A DNA stretch of 64,000 nt. Origin: Terebella lapidaria. Lineage: Eukaryota; Annelida; Polychaeta; Terebellida; Terebellidae. Below are positions 21,311 through 33,778 of the stretch, piece after piece. The stretch covers positions 16,337,809-16,401,808 of the forward strand of contig OX424559.1 in NCBI GenBank assembly GCA_949152475.1. The letters are read 5' to 3'. Position 1 is the first letter of the stretch; the number at the start of each line of letters is the position of its first letter. A program made the position numbers and the translations under genes. The notes below the pieces were generated by a model. It was not told the origin of the DNA and ran no database searches. It saw only the letters and a program-made list of their open reading frames with translations.

Positions 21311-23109
21311 TCTTGTTCAAAACATATATCCCCTCGAATTAATTATGTCTATTTGAAATGGTACCATATAAAAGACATGTTTGAATATTTTATATGTAGA
21401 AAAACTTGTATCCCACGATAGACAGTGAAATTGACTCGTGGGAATACAGTTGGAGGATATTTTTATGCTTTTGAAGCGAATATTTGCACCAACTGGCGTG
21501 CCATGTTTCAGCGATGAGAGAAGGTATCATATGTTACATGAACTTTAGATTATATAATAACAATTATATATTACGCCAGACGAGAATAAGTATCTAAACT
21601 TCATGTTCGATAGGCCAATCATCATACATTAGGTGGAGAGGGGGGGGGGGACCGGGGGAAGGGGTTTATTACTTTTAATGTCATCATAATTAATGGGATT
21701 ACCATACTTTTATTTCTTAATTGACTGGTGGGGGTCTCACCAGGATGATTTGCTGTCAGAAACACATAATTATAGACATTACAGAAAGGTCGATCATATG
21801 ACCACACCAACTTTCCGCACCAAAACGTTGTCATCCTGGATCAACTCTGAACCAAACACAGCAACATTAAGGCTGAGCATAGTGCCAACAAGTGTGAACG
21901 CAGACCAGTAAGGCATTTACATGTAAATCAGATATAGATATTTGGAGCCAGTAGTAATGAACCCGGACAAACATGTCAGAAAAAGTGAACGATCTTCCCA
22001 CCCAACACGATATTAACATTATGACCACGCGAGATGCAAGATTATCCTTGATGAGCAAATATATACACAGCCACAAACCATCATGGAACATTTCATACCC
22101 ATCATGGACGAGTAAAAAGAGTTTCTGATGTGAATGTTTACTTCCAGTCCAGATGAATTTATCAATCCTAAATCTTATCATTACTATGAGCTATTATTGG
22201 AACAAACAATCATGTTTCAACTGTGTAAATGAGTTTTTGATTCATGTGACTTGTTTAGTACCTTACAGCTATCATGCTGTAGTAATTTGACAGTTTATTG
22301 ACATGTAGCGCTGATAGTTTTTGATATGTATGATATGTTGATATGTGTGTTGCTGTTTGGAGACAATACTTGTATGTACCCACATTGTGTTACTCTTTTT
22401 ATTGTGCTGAATTTATCTCATTCTGGCATTCAGGGTTACATTTGAAAATACACAGCATATATGCATGAAATTGTCTGTGTAGGTGTGTGTGTGTGGTGTG
22501 TGTTTTCAACTATTTATTCTCTGCTGGGATTCTTGCAACAATTGTGCATTTCATTCTCATACATGTGTGTATTTTCATCTACAAAGTGTCTACAAGTTCA
22601 TAACAACAGTGTGACATGGGATTATCTCTCTGAGCTAATAATGTTCTGATAGATTATCAAAAACATTGTTTACTTAAAGTACAGATATATATCTATACAC
22701 ATTTGTGTATCTCATAATTATGTTTCTATGTGTGCTAAACATGTTATTACATTGTCAGACCTAGCTTCTGACTAGATATGATATTATTGGAACAAACATG
22801 CCTGGTGGCCTGATAACAGTTAAAACTGTACATGAAATACTGTTTCTATCTATCTAGAATGTAAATACCGATCACTTCCATCTTCAGTGTGTTAACAAAT
22901 GTCTGACTAAAAATTGTAGTCGTAAACATATGTAAACTCTTGATCATATTACAAGTGTAAGGGCTAGATATTTGTACATATGTGTATCCTTGTATTATCA
23001 GTCACATGTACTTCAAAATTATGCTGAACAGCAATTTTCCATGTGAGACCTGTTCAAACGGGAATTTACATACAGGGACTTGCGTTAACAGGTTCTGTTC
23101 ATTATATAT
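21311..23109. other. Intron or 3' flank; one weak possible exon
   Basis: A stretch at 21744-21909, after a CTCACCAG acceptor, stays open for about 55 codons to TAA and reads DDLLSETHNYRHYRK and so on. It is in phase 0 and does not fit lectin exon 4, so I do not call it an exon. A run of 11 G occurs at 21640-21650. The rest is AT-rich unique-looking sequence. Confidence 0.3.
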
Positions 23110-26100
23110 CATTTCATTTCATTCATTTCATAAGCACATAACTGATGGGAGTTTCATTGGACCAATACAGAGCTGCAATTGGTTCTTTCAAATGTAAGTG
23201 TTGTTTTGGCACAGATTGTGTTGATTTTTCCAAGTGTGATAGGTCATATGCACCGAACATTGAACTTGGCCTAGTTGGTAGTCCATTATTGTTGTTGTTC
23301 GTTTTAATAGTGCTATTCAAACTCCTGAGTTGGTTTGGTAACATTGAGCTGCACCCGGGTCCTAGAAACAACTCTGAAATCAACTCATGCAGTCACGTTT
23401 CCGGTGAATTGTCGCTATGTCATGTGCTGAGGGACTTCAACTTCTGAACTTTATAGATTCGTATGGCCTTTCTAAACATATTAACCAGCCGACTCGGGTA
23501 ACACAGACTGCTGCATCTGAACTAGACCAAATTATATCTAATTGTCCTCGGTTGATCAACAGAGTAAATGTACTTGATCCTTTTTCATATAACGACCATC
23601 ATACAGTCGCAGCCTGGGTGGAATTTCATGTGAAGAAAAGAACAACTTATACTAGAATGATATGGGACTATAGCAGTGGTGGTTATGTTGGGTTTCTCGA
23701 TAAGTTGAGTATCACAAACTGGGACGATTGTTTGAATACCAATGATATTAATGTAGCTGAACGAAGATGGACCGAATGTTTTTTATCTGCTGCTCGCGAA
23801 AACAAAGTGGTCCCCAACAAAGTGGTCACAATCAGGCCACACGATAAACCTTTCTATAATAATTATTTGCGTAGGTTAAAGCGATACAAGAATAGAGCAC
23901 ATAGAATAGCAAAATTAGACAATACAACAGAAGCCTGGCAGTTATTTCGTGAATGCCGAAATAAATATTTCTCGGCTATCAAGGAATACAAAGCAAAATA
24001 CGAGCAGAAGCTTTTGAACACCATCGCATCTAATGTTACAAAAAATCCCAATAAATGGTGGGGACTGACGAAAAACCTGTTAAATAAAACAAAGTATTCC
24101 TACATTGAAATATGGTGGAACTTATATTGATTGTGACGAGGAAAAAGCGCGCGCTTTCAACGAATATTTTGTTCAAGCTTCTATATTAGATTGTACAGGA
24201 GTATCATTACCTGATCACTATCTAGATCGCACTGATTCGTGTTTGAGCCTCTTACGATTTGATGAAGAGGATGTTGAAAAGGTTTTACTATCGTTAGACC
24301 CAAATAAATTAATTGGTCCTGATGGCATTAGTCCTCGTTTGTTAAAAGTCTCCGCGCCTGTAATCAAATCCAGTATTAGCGAACTTTTCAATATGTCAAT
24401 GTCCATGATGTCTGCTGGTCAATTTCCCAATAATTGGAAACTCGCGAACGTTACCCCTCTATTTAAGAAAGATGATAGAGCTATTATTTCTAATTATAGA
24501 CCGGTATCGCTGTTGAGCACGGTCGGCAAAGTAATGGAGCGCTTAGTTTTCAGATTCTTATACATTTATTTCAAGGAAAATTTCCTCATTTCCGTGTGGC
24601 AATCTGGTTTCACACCAGGTAGCTCAACTGTAACGCAGTTAATCGAGCTGTATCACGTATTTTGTGAGTCTCTAGATAAAAATAAGGAAGTCCGAGTTGT
24701 GTTCCTTGACATCTCTAAAGCGTTCGACAAAGTAGCCATGGCACGAAGGTTTATTATTTAAACTGAAGAAAAATGGGATTAAGGGTGAGTTACTTCATTG
24801 GCTTTCCGATTATCTACACACAATAGGAAGCAACGCGTCGTGATGAACGGAAAATCCTCTGATTGGTCCAATATATGTGCTGGGGTTCCTCAAGGCTCTG
24901 TCCTTGGGCCTTTGCTATTTTTAGTATTTATTGATGATATTTCTTTTGCTGTCAATCACTGCCGCATAAGATTATTTGCGGATGATACGTCATTATTTAT
25001 TGAAGTTGACGATGCAGCACACACAGCCCTGAAAATTAATGCCGATTTGTCATCAATCAATGATTGGTCCAAGAAATGGTTAGTCTCTTTTAATGCATCC
25101 AAATTCGAATCTTTGCTGATTTCCAACAAACGCACTTTAAGTCAACATCCCCCGGTCATTCTAGCCGATGAGGAAATCACAGAGGTGAAAAAGCACAAAC
25201 ATCTTGGGGTAACTCTTACAAGGGATTTATCTTGGTCTGCCCATATAAACGAAATATATGATAAAGCCAACAAACTTATTGCGCTTTTCAAATCCTTTAA
25301 ATTTCGACTCGACAGGAAATCATTAGAACTGTTTTACATGTCGATGATTCGACCTACGATAGAATATGCCGACGTTGTGTGGGCCGGCGCCACACAGTCC
25401 GATTTATCCAAACTCGACAGGCTACAAATAGAGGCTGCCAGAGTTGTGACCGGTGCAACCGCTCGCTGTAATACCTCAGCATTACTGAGTGATGTTAACT
25501 GGCTTACTCTCTCCGAACGACGGAGGAGACGTAGACTGTGTTTGTTTTATAAAATTATCAATGGTCTGAATCCACCTTATTTGTCAATTATTATGCCATC
25601 TACAGTCCGAGAGCGATCTTCGTATAATTTAAAATCAGCTGGTGATATCAGTTTAGGCAATGCTCGGCTGAGATGTTCAAGTACCTCATTTATCCACAAT
25701 ACCACCAGTGAATGGAATTTATTATCATCGGTGCAGAAAAATGCAGACTCCGTCAGCTCTTTTGAAGCACAACTCAAGCCACGAGACCCACAGTCAAATA
25801 ACCTATTTTATATGGGGCCACGCCATGCAAATATTATTTTATCCCGACTGAGGATACGGTGTAGCTTGTTAAATTATGATTTATGTATGAATTTACATGT
25901 CATTGACACAACGTCATGTCGCTGCGGCCATAATAAGGAAGATCTTTCTCATTTCTTGCTAAATTGTCCGTTATATAGTGATGCACGGCGTTCGCTGTTT
26001 GTCAACATCGGCGACACAATCACTGACCCTTACATTCTACTAAATGGATGTACTGGCCTTTCTTCTGATGCAAACTGTGCCATATTCAACGCAGTAATTC

Positions 26101-26360
26101 AATACATACTAGAAACCAATCGATTTCGATTCTTCCATTTTACATCGATTCATTCAGTTATAATCCACCCATCAATCATCCCATCCAATCATCTCAGTAT
26201 CTCATTATGTAAATAATTTAACGTAAATAATCTCGTATGTGATTCCTTTGTTTGTACAGTTTTTTTCTCTCTATGTTGTGTTGAAACCCATTAATATACG
26301 CTTTTGTGTGTTTGGAAATCGGAAAACAAAGTTTACACAAAAAAAAAGAACAAAAAAAAG
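23110..26360 (+). mobile_element. Non-LTR retrotransposon (CR1/Jockey-like LINE), internally deleted and frameshifted
   Basis: The plus strand starts near 23145 with MGVSLDQYRAAIGSF and NIELHPGP, the usual beginning of ORF2 in this group. Most of the endonuclease is missing: the frame jumps from HPGPR to the DFN motif near 23440. Frames then shift at about 24110 and again at about 24745. Reverse transcriptase motifs are clear: GPDGISPRLLK, NWKLANVTPLFKK, YRPVSLLSTVGK, VFLDISKAFD, AGVPQGSVLGPLLFL and RLFADDTSLF. A C-terminal C-x-C-x(6)-H-x(4)-C zinc-finger-like segment (near 25918-25970) follows. The 3' end near 26360 is A-rich. It lies in the sense orientation within the putative receptor gene, in the intron before 26753. 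Confidence 0.85.
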
Positions 26361-26590
26361 AGTTGTGCCCTGCTGTAAAGGATTGCGCCCTGCTCTGCTA
26401 GGAAAGTTTTCACCCTGCTCAAATAATTTGTGCTTTGCAAAGTTCCGTGCCATGCTAGAAAGGTTCGAGCCCTGCTGAATAGATTTGTTCCCTGCTAGAA
26501 GTTCGTGTCATACTAAAAAGGTTCGCGCCAGGCTAAAATCGTTTGTATCGCATGTGAAGTGTATGCACCATGCTAGAAACTAGTTTCATA
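26361..26590. repeat. Degenerate tandem repeat built on GCCCTGCT
   Basis: About nine imperfect units of 22-28 bp follow the pattern (G)CCCTGCTAGAAAGGTTCG. They start directly after the LINE 3' end. No coding meaning is seen. Confidence 0.6.
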
Positions 26591-26752
26591 ACAGATTTCA
26601 AATTTACAGATTTCAAAACTTAACTTTTAACTCTGTCATAAAAATAGCAGCATATGGCCCGTATATTCATATTCATATAAATAAAAAATATGTATTTGTC
26701 TAGTATAAAAAATATTGATATTTATCTAGTATCATTCTTTTGCGTTATCTAG

Positions 26753-27003
26753 ATGCCTCGCAGCGAGTCCAGCGAGTGGGCAACTCACTGAAGCCGTCCA
26801 AAACTGGCGTAGACAACGACGGAGTGTCGTTCTTGCTTCACGACGCCGTGCTACAGGAAGGGGTGCTATTCGCGTTCTCCGCGTTCTTTCGCTACGAGAC
26901 CAAGGTGCGCTTCCAGGTGTGGCGACCTGAAGCCGAGGACAGGACCTTCACCTTGATAAAGGAGCTACCGGTCACGGCGACGGCGAGCTTCCAGCGGGAA
27001 GAT
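26753..27003 (+). CDS. Extracellular beta-rich domain, first exon
   Basis: A TTATCTAG acceptor and a GTGAGT donor bound 251 nt. GC content and codon use are clearly higher than the flanks. The translation includes RVGNSLKPSKTGVDNDGVSF, GVLFAFSAFFRYETKVRFQV, then W-R-P and FTLIKELPVTATASFQ. The alternating hydrophobic pattern and the F-Q-V-W-R-P signature recall an unnamed beta-sandwich module I associate with extracellular proteins of marine invertebrates. I cannot give it a Pfam name. The exon starts in phase 1, compatible with lectin exon 4 (20153), and ends in phase 0 for the next exon at 28115. Confidence 0.75.
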
Positions 27004-28114
27004 GTGAGTAATGTGATATGAACAGGTGAAATAATGGAGGAAAAATCACAGCACTGAGCCATCTATGAGGTCGCAAGAGTGAGATTGAAGAGAGTGGTTA
27101 TTTCATTCAGTTACTAGTTGTCTATATTATATGGGGTTATTGAATATGTGTTATTGAATAAAATATCTCAAATAAATACGACGTGGGAGAAAGCGTTGTC
27201 AAGTACTGTCACTTACACGTAGCCCCAACACAAGTAGCCCCTACCGGGTCTGCGCTCTATCTGGTTAGGACCACTCTTACCGTCGTCTATCCAGTATACA
27301 TTCTTTCAGCAAGGGGGTTTATTTGCGTGCTCGATGCATTCAGGAAACTCTTCTGAAGAATAACTTGTTTATGAGTTTGAGTTACATTGGTACAGACTTT
27401 TTTCTACGTGCTATTACTTCCTCAAAATCACGTCCCTGCATATACTCCCACTTTACATTCAATTTGGGCAAGACGTATTAATCTTTGCGAGAATATCTCG
27501 CACTTTCTGATGGAAACAATACGAATGCATCCACCAGAGCCTGAGCATTAACGCTTGCTGGCAGTGCTTGAGCGGGACTGTCGTTCATTAGGCTGTTTAT
27601 TAGCCTGAAACTGTCTTTGCAATCGGCGTTCAACAATTCTACGTGGAAAAAAATGTGCGTTGTACTGTTTGATTTTAAATTGAATTTTTCAGCGAAGATT
27701 TGCTTATGAATAAAAACAACTTTTTCCGTTGTGTTCAAGCTCTAGCTTCCTTCGCTCGACCACTGGCTGCATGTATTTCATCACAAGCCATGCTTTCATA
27801 TATGTCTGGCTCCCGACACTCAAGTATCTGGTGGGCTCCACCTAGTTAGTTACATATAATTTAATTGGCGCTCGCCAGATAAATATATTTTCACATGTCA
27901 CACTAACGGGTTCTGTCATTGGTACACTATATAGTTTAAATCTACAATAAATGTATATCAAATCATTTACCCATCAATGGCTTGATTGATTGCGTGATGA
28001 AGCCTTTGCAGAGGAAAATATAATATGGAAGCCTAACAGTTATATCAACATTGACATAATAATATCATTTTGTCAGTTACTATAATGAAATATACCATTG
28101 TCCGGTCGTTGCAG
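27004..28114. other. Intron, nothing recognisable
   Basis: This is AT-rich sequence without a known repeat. An open minus-strand frame at 27478-27738 shows no family signature. Confidence 0.5.
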
Positions 28115-28415
28115 ATTTATCTGGAGTCGAAGTCCGCTGACTGCGTGTTGGTGGATGTTGGTGACCGGGTTGGAGTCTACCTTGAGGAGTCCCCAGGCGC
28201 GATCGCGTACATCTTCGACAGGAATAACCCAACGTTCGCGCATACACTGGAGAACAAGAGCTTGCCGAACAGCGTTGGAGATGAGGTTGTCTTTGATCCG
28301 CTGACATTCCCGTATGATTTCACACTGGCAGCCTACGTCGACACGAACCTGACGGGAATCAACAAGAATATCACGAACCAGCCTTGTCCGAAGGGGCTCC
28401 TCATCCCGGAAAATA
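28115..28415 (+). CDS. Extracellular beta-rich domain, second exon
   Basis: This exon follows GTTGCAG in phase 0 and ends in phase 1 before GTAAGA. It continues the preceding exon: IYLESKSADCVLVDVGDRVG, then VYLEESPGAIAYIF, FDPLTFPYDFTLAAYVDTNL and NQPCPKGLLIPEN. The GDRVGVYL turn followed by AIAYIF matches the second half of the W-R-P module. Two N-glycosylation sequons, one N-L-T and one N-I-T, and two cysteines are visible. The base left over combines with the first stalk exon to give R-T-D. Together the two exons make one domain of about 180 residues. Confidence 0.8.
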
Positions 28416-29080
28416 GTAAGACTACTTCTCTGCCGGTCACCACAGTACCCTCACGTGAACTCCCCGAGTCCCCAAATTGTGTAAATTGTTGGGGAAACGA
28501 TGTCATAATATGGTCATTTGCAAGATTCTATCGGCACCTTCAATAATTCAATCATGGGCCCAGTGTGTGCTTAGAATTCAGCACAGAGTAACTATACACA
28601 GTCAGCTTCTGGGGCCTGCAGGGGTCGGGCGGGTGTCAGATCCCCCGCCAATGTGTGCTGTCGCTAGATTAGACATTTATATCATGGATTCCATTCAAAA
28701 CTGACCTTGTCTATCAAAACGTACTGATCAAATGTTATCATTGAGTCTTCATTCAGTGCATTGCAGCGGATTAAATATTATTTTCGATTCAAGTGCTGTG
28801 TATCAGTCATTGCTTCGGTATATATTCCCAATGACTGAAAACAATGACATACCTAAGTTGGGAAGGAATTTCGTGTAAACAGAGAACTCCATATGAATAT
28901 GTTTGGAATTAAATCATGTAATTCTCATATTAACAACGCGAAGTCATCAGAAATGTTAATATGCTTTCAAATTTGTATAAATTCACACAAAAATATGAAT
29001 TAGCATGCCTAATTTATATTATCAAATAATTTATCCGGACATTACATTTCATCATTAAACCATGTAGTATTGAATTACAG
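28416..29080. other. Intron, nothing recognisable
   Basis: Unique AT-rich sequence. Its right end (TTATCCGGACATTACATTTC onward) is shared with the introns preceding the other stalk exons. Confidence 0.5.
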
Positions 29081-29131
29081 GAACAGATGTAACAACCATC
29101 CCTGTGCCACTGATACCTTTGACAGAGACTG
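29081..29131 (+). CDS. Stalk exon 1 (51 nt, Thr/Pro-rich)
   Basis: AATTACAG acceptor, GTATGT donor, exactly 51 nt, phase 1-1. It encodes T-D-V-T-T-I-P-V-P-L-I-P-L-T-E-T. Because it is symmetric it can be skipped or multiplied without frameshift. The Thr/Pro content suggests an extended, possibly O-glycosylated membrane-proximal stalk. Confidence 0.8.
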
Positions 29132-29783
29132 GTATGTTTATTATCATTTATTTTACAATATACATGTTCATACAATAATTTGAGAATAGTAACGAATAAC
29201 AGTATTAGTAAGGTTCATTGGTGTAGCACTTTTTTTCTGACTGTGACGACCCAAAACCCTCTCCCGCACTGAATCACGCTTTTCGTATATACACACGGTC
29301 ACATCACCATCTATAAATTACTTCCCTCCTTGGGGGTGTTGGCCACTCTTCAGAATTACACGCCAAGCATGACACATAGTCCTATACAGTACAACCACGC
29401 CATGAACATGGAAACAATACCCAAGTATGAAGTGTCCGAGCAAACAAAACCGAGTCCATTATCATATCTCAAAGTCCGATGTCAGGCAAAATCTAGAAAA
29501 TGTTATTGAACTTCATGAACCCCCACATTTGGCCATTGTGGGGTGAAATCAGATGTCTAGAAAGAGTGAGCATGTCCTGTCCCACATGTGGCAGCCGTCA
29601 TGAATTCCAAACATGTTGCATATTAATGTAATGCTTGCTGCATACTGGTGACAGATTTTGTGTACATATCAACTAGATTGTGATAACATCCAGAGACTTT
29701 CTCGAAGCTGAGACTTTAGTTCTGAATTATGTATTGTGGTGTAGAGAGTGGAAAAGTCTAATGTTTTGATAGACGCCACTTTT

Positions 29784-32504
29784 GAGGTTACCGGACCTAT
29801 GGCCCAATAACCTTTTGGCATGGTGTTTTGTCCGTCGTCCATCATCTGTCGTCATCTTCGTCGTCCACATTTTTATCTGTTTTGTTTAAGGGCAATTTTT
29901 TTCTGAAATTTTGCACAAAAATGCCCAAAAATATTTCAAGAAGGAAGTTTTGTTTAGTTTTTTCGTTTTCACTATTATTTGAAAATGGCGACCGTTTTTG
30001 ATGAAAAATGGCCAATTTTGGACTTTGATGGCCGTTTTATCAAAATCTGGTCAGATTTTTTTCTCTTATTGATGCATAACACTCCTCATATATACCCTCT
30101 GTGATTTTTATCAGTTTCGCTGCCTTTGAATCAATCGAAGTGGGCCATTTTGGCCCAAACTCGGCCTAAATGGGACTTTCCCATGTTAAATTCACTTAAT
30201 ATTGAAATTAGAGACTAGGAATCTATTATGGACATATAGGAAATGATATATGCTGAATATTCTCGTGACCTTGAATACGACCTCTGACCTTATTTTCAAG
30301 GTCAGAGCACAAAATGGCTTATATCTCACTTATTATCGACATTTTAGCTTAGGGATAAATTGTGGACATATAGGAAATGATATATGCCGAATATTTTGAT
30401 GACCTTGAATTTGACCTTTGACCTCATTTTCAAGCTAGGTCGCAGAACAAAATGGCTAATATATCGCTTCTTATTGATTTTACAGCTTAGGAATCAATAT
30501 TGAACATATAGGAAATGACATATGCAGATTATTGTCATGACCTTGAATTTGACCTTTGACCTCATTTTCAAGGTCACAGGACAAAATGAGTAATATCTAA
30601 CTGATCAATTTTACAGCTTAGGAATCAACTGTAGACATAAAGGAAAGGATATATGCTGTACGTTCTCTTGACCTTGAATTTGACCTCTGACCTCATTTTC
30701 AAGGTCAAGAGCACAAAATGGCTAATATCTCCCTTGTTATCGACTTTACAGCTTAGGAATCAATTGTGGACATATAGGAAATGATATGTTCTGAATATTG
30801 TCATGACCTTGAATATGACCTTTGACCCAATGTTCAAAGTCACAGGACAAAATGGCTAATATCTTGCTTATTATCGACTTTACAGCTTAGCAATCAATTA
30901 TAAACATATAAACCCTTATCATGAACTTGAATTTGACCTTTGACCTAATTTTCAAGGTCACAGGACGAAATGACAAATATCACACTTATTATCGATTTTG
31001 CAGCTTTCAATCAATTCTGAACATATAGAAAATTATATATGCTGAATATTGCCATGACATTGAATTCGATCTTTGACCTCATTTTCAAGGACAAAATGGC
31101 TAATATCTTGCTTCCTCATTGACTTTATAGTTTGGGAACCAATTGTGGACATATAGAAAATGATTTACATTGAATATTTTGCTGACCTTGAATTTGACCT
31201 TGACCTTATTTTCGAGGTCAGAGCACAAAATGGCTAATAATTCACTTCTTATCAACTTTGCAGCTTAGGAATCCATAGTGAACATGTAGGAAATGATATA
31301 TGCTGAACATCGTCAACCTAAAGCAAATATGGCGTAACTCAGTGGGACATACTAAAGCAAAGCTTGACATATCCCTTATCTGCTCGTAGATCACTTCTGG
31401 TTGAATTCAACACCATTTAATAAGTAGAAGCCTATAACATAATGGCGCACCTCGTGGCTTGACTTACGCCATTTTGATCTTGAGTTATGCCAAAACTGTT
31501 CTAGTGTTTGTGATGAGTTATGCCCAAAACGTCACTAGTGTGTAATGACTTACGCCAAAAAAGCATTAGCTGATTAGTTACGCCATTTATGCTTTAGGAC
31601 CTTCGGGAGATACGCCAAAATTGCATTAGTGATTATGTCCAGTAGGTTTTCAACGAGAACATCTTTCGTATAAGTCATGGTAATCTTAGTTAATTAGCCA
31701 TTTACTTATAAATAAGAAGAACATTGATGGTAAGTGAAATACAGTGGTAAACTCCTTGAACATTCACGCCATAAGTCGTTCGGAAGCTTTCACTTAAAAT
31801 TTAAAGGCAAGAAACTTTTTAAACTGATTATCTCAAAACCACCGAAAATGACTTACGCCATTTTTGCTTTAGGGGCTCGATATTTTGGTGACCTTGAGTT
31901 CAACCTTTGACCTCATTTTCAAGGTCAGAGAACAAAATGGCTAATATCTCGCTTATTGTCGACTTTACAGCTTACGAATCAACCGTGAACAGAAAATGAT
32001 ATATGCTGAATATTCTCATGACCTTGAACTTGATTTTTGACCTCATTTTCAAAGTCAGATCACAAATGGCTAATATTTCACTTACTATCAATTTTACAGC
32101 TTAGGAATCAATTGTGGTCAAACTCCAAATGATATATGCCAAATATTCTCGTGACCTCGACTTGACCAATGACCTTATTTTCAAGTTTCCGTTGATCTGA
32201 TTTTCAAGGTGATAGGACAAAATGGTGTGGGAATCAATGATGGACATATAGGAAATGTTATACGCCAAATATTCTGATGACCTTGAATTTGACATTTGCC
32301 TTCATTTTCAAGGCCACGGGACGAAATTGCTAATATTTCTCTGATTATTGAATTTACAGCTTAGCAATCAACTGTGGACATGAAATATGCCTAATATTAT
32401 ATATGCTGAATATTCTCTTGACCTTGAATTTAACAACTGACCTGGCTAACATCTAAAATATTAACATATATTGTAACCTATCTTTGGCCCTTCGCCTAAT
32501 TTTT
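29784..32504 (+). mobile_element. Helitron-like minisatellite element (copy C)
   Basis: It begins GAGGTTACCGGACCTATGGC, has the AAAATGGCGACC and GTGGGCCATTTTGGCCC blocks, about sixteen 134-bp monomers, and a tail reading TAACCTATCTTTGGCCCTTC then GCCTAATTTTT. A 557-bp element (31317-31873) is inserted in the array. The flanks, CGCCACTTTT on the left and AAAGATTGTGAGCATG on the right, are joined directly in the third segmental copy near 39393. Confidence 0.7.
31317..31873. mobile_element. Inverted-repeat element (MITE) inside the minisatellite
   Basis: It begins CCTAAAGCAAATATGGCGTAA-like and ends with the inverse, TTACGCCATTTTTGCTTTAGG-like. Inside are several more GACTTACGCCA/GAGTTATGCC words. 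There is no coding capacity. It is duplicated with the segment at 35960-36402, where it has an internal deletion. Confidence 0.65.
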
Positions 32505-32539
32505 AAAGATTGTGAGCATGATCATATTCCAACGAAAAA

Positions 32540-33020
32540 TTTGATTTTTTTTAAATCCACATTTGGTTGATACCACTTCTATAGTCATGATAGTAGACCC
32601 TTTCACAGTATTTCTGGATAAATTGCTTAATCTTTGACAATATAACAGTTAGTACCTTAGAAAGACCTTTGGTGAAACATGATGTGGAGCCTGAAATATA
32701 CCTTTGTTTGTATGGATTTTTGTGTAACTTTGGAATAAACTGGGCAGTTTTCAATCTTCACAGGAAGCAGTGATACCAAAAGAATGCAATACAGGCATAT
32801 GATAAGATAATATATCCTGTTCAGAAATAGTAATATCCTGGTATGTACTGTTAGAATGTTTTTTACCAAGTTCATTTAATAGACACTGAATTAGCATGTT
32901 TTACAAACAAACACACCATTATTTGATGCTTGATCAGCAGGAACAATGACAAATTTTTCTCGGAGTTTCAACAAACTATCAGCAAGCATCGGATCATCAA
33001 AGAGAGAGATTGTAAATTGT
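32540..33020 (-). pseudogene. Reverse-transcriptase fragment, probably Penelope-like (copy 1)
   Basis: Minus-strand frames contain PKLHKNPYKQRYISGSTSC, then KGLSKVLTVILSKIKQF and YRSGINQMWI. Another frame has EKFVIVPADQASNN. This combination is typical of an invertebrate reverse-transcriptase family that I assign tentatively to Penelope-like elements. The fragment is incomplete and repeated at 37490-37980. A longer stretch lies at 39400-40140. Confidence 0.6.
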
Positions 33021-33083
33021 AATATCAAATAATTTATCCGGACCTTCCATTTCACCATTAAACCATGTGATTTTGAATTACAG

Positions 33084-33134
33084 AAACAGATGGAGCAACG
33101 ATTCCGGTGACGCTGATATCTTTGACAGAAACTG
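33084..33134 (+). CDS. Stalk exon 2 (51 nt, type b)
   Basis: 51 nt, phase 1-1, AATTACAG acceptor and GTATGT donor. It encodes (E)-T-D-G-A-T-I-P-V-T-L-I-S-L-T-E-T. It differs from type-a exons at several codons but has the same length and phase. Confidence 0.8.
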
Positions 33135-33727
33135 GTATGTTCAAACACTAAATTGGCAATAGTAACAGTAATAGTAATGATTTTGTGTAGCATTTTTTTT
33201 TTTACTGTAATGACCCAAAAACCCTCTCCCGCACTGATTCACACTTTTCATACATACACACGCTTACATCACCATTTATAAATTACTTCCCTCCTTGGGG
33301 GTGCTGTGCACTCCTCAGAATTAGGCGTCAAAGATGACAAATATTCCTACACAGTACAGCCAAGTCATAAACATGGAAACATCTAAATCATTCAATGTTT
33401 GTTTGTAATTGAATATTTTGGATATAATAGGCTTTGTATATGAGTAAGAAACCGACGGAGTACCATTATCAGTAAAGTATGACAAACCTAGTGTGGTCGA
33501 AGTTGGGAAGGAATGTCATGTAAACAAAGAACGCCATATGGAGATGTTTTTGAAATTATATCATGAAATGCTTAAATTAACAACGGAATGTCATCAGAAA
33601 TTTTATTATGCTTCCAAATTTGTAAAAATTCACACAAAAGTATGAATTAACATACCTAAATTGTGATATCAAATAATTTATCCGGACCTTACATTTCACC
33701 AATAAACCAGGTGGTATTGAATTACAG

Positions 33728-33778
33728 GAACAGATGGAACAACCATCCCGGTGCCACTGATACCTTTGACAGAGACTG
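33728..33778 (+). CDS. Stalk exon 3 (51 nt, type a)
   Basis: 51 nt, phase 1-1, encoding (G)-T-D-G-T-T-I-P-V-P-L-I-P-L-T-E-T, with the same splice sites as exon 1. It is the first exon of the second segmental unit. Confidence 0.8.

Larger units (their letters stand above)
29081..33727. repeat. Tandem segmental duplication, unit 1 (4.65 kb)
   Basis: The unit consists of a type-a stalk exon, an intron carrying a Helitron-like element, a PLE-like fragment, a type-b stalk exon and a 0.6-kb intron. It is repeated nearly identically from 33728. Exon starts at 29081 and 33728 give a 4647-bp offset. Confidence 0.9.

Noticed and set aside
21744-21909. Terminal exon of a secreted double-lectin gene
   Set aside because: It is open to a stop and has an acceptor, but it is in phase 0 while lectin exon 4 leaves phase 1. 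No intermediate exon could be found.
23145-23447. Small membrane protein with a strong hydrophobic segment
   Set aside because: MGVSLDQYRAAIGSF...NIELHPGP is the N-terminal part of a LINE ORF2, and the reading continues into the reverse transcriptase after a deletion.
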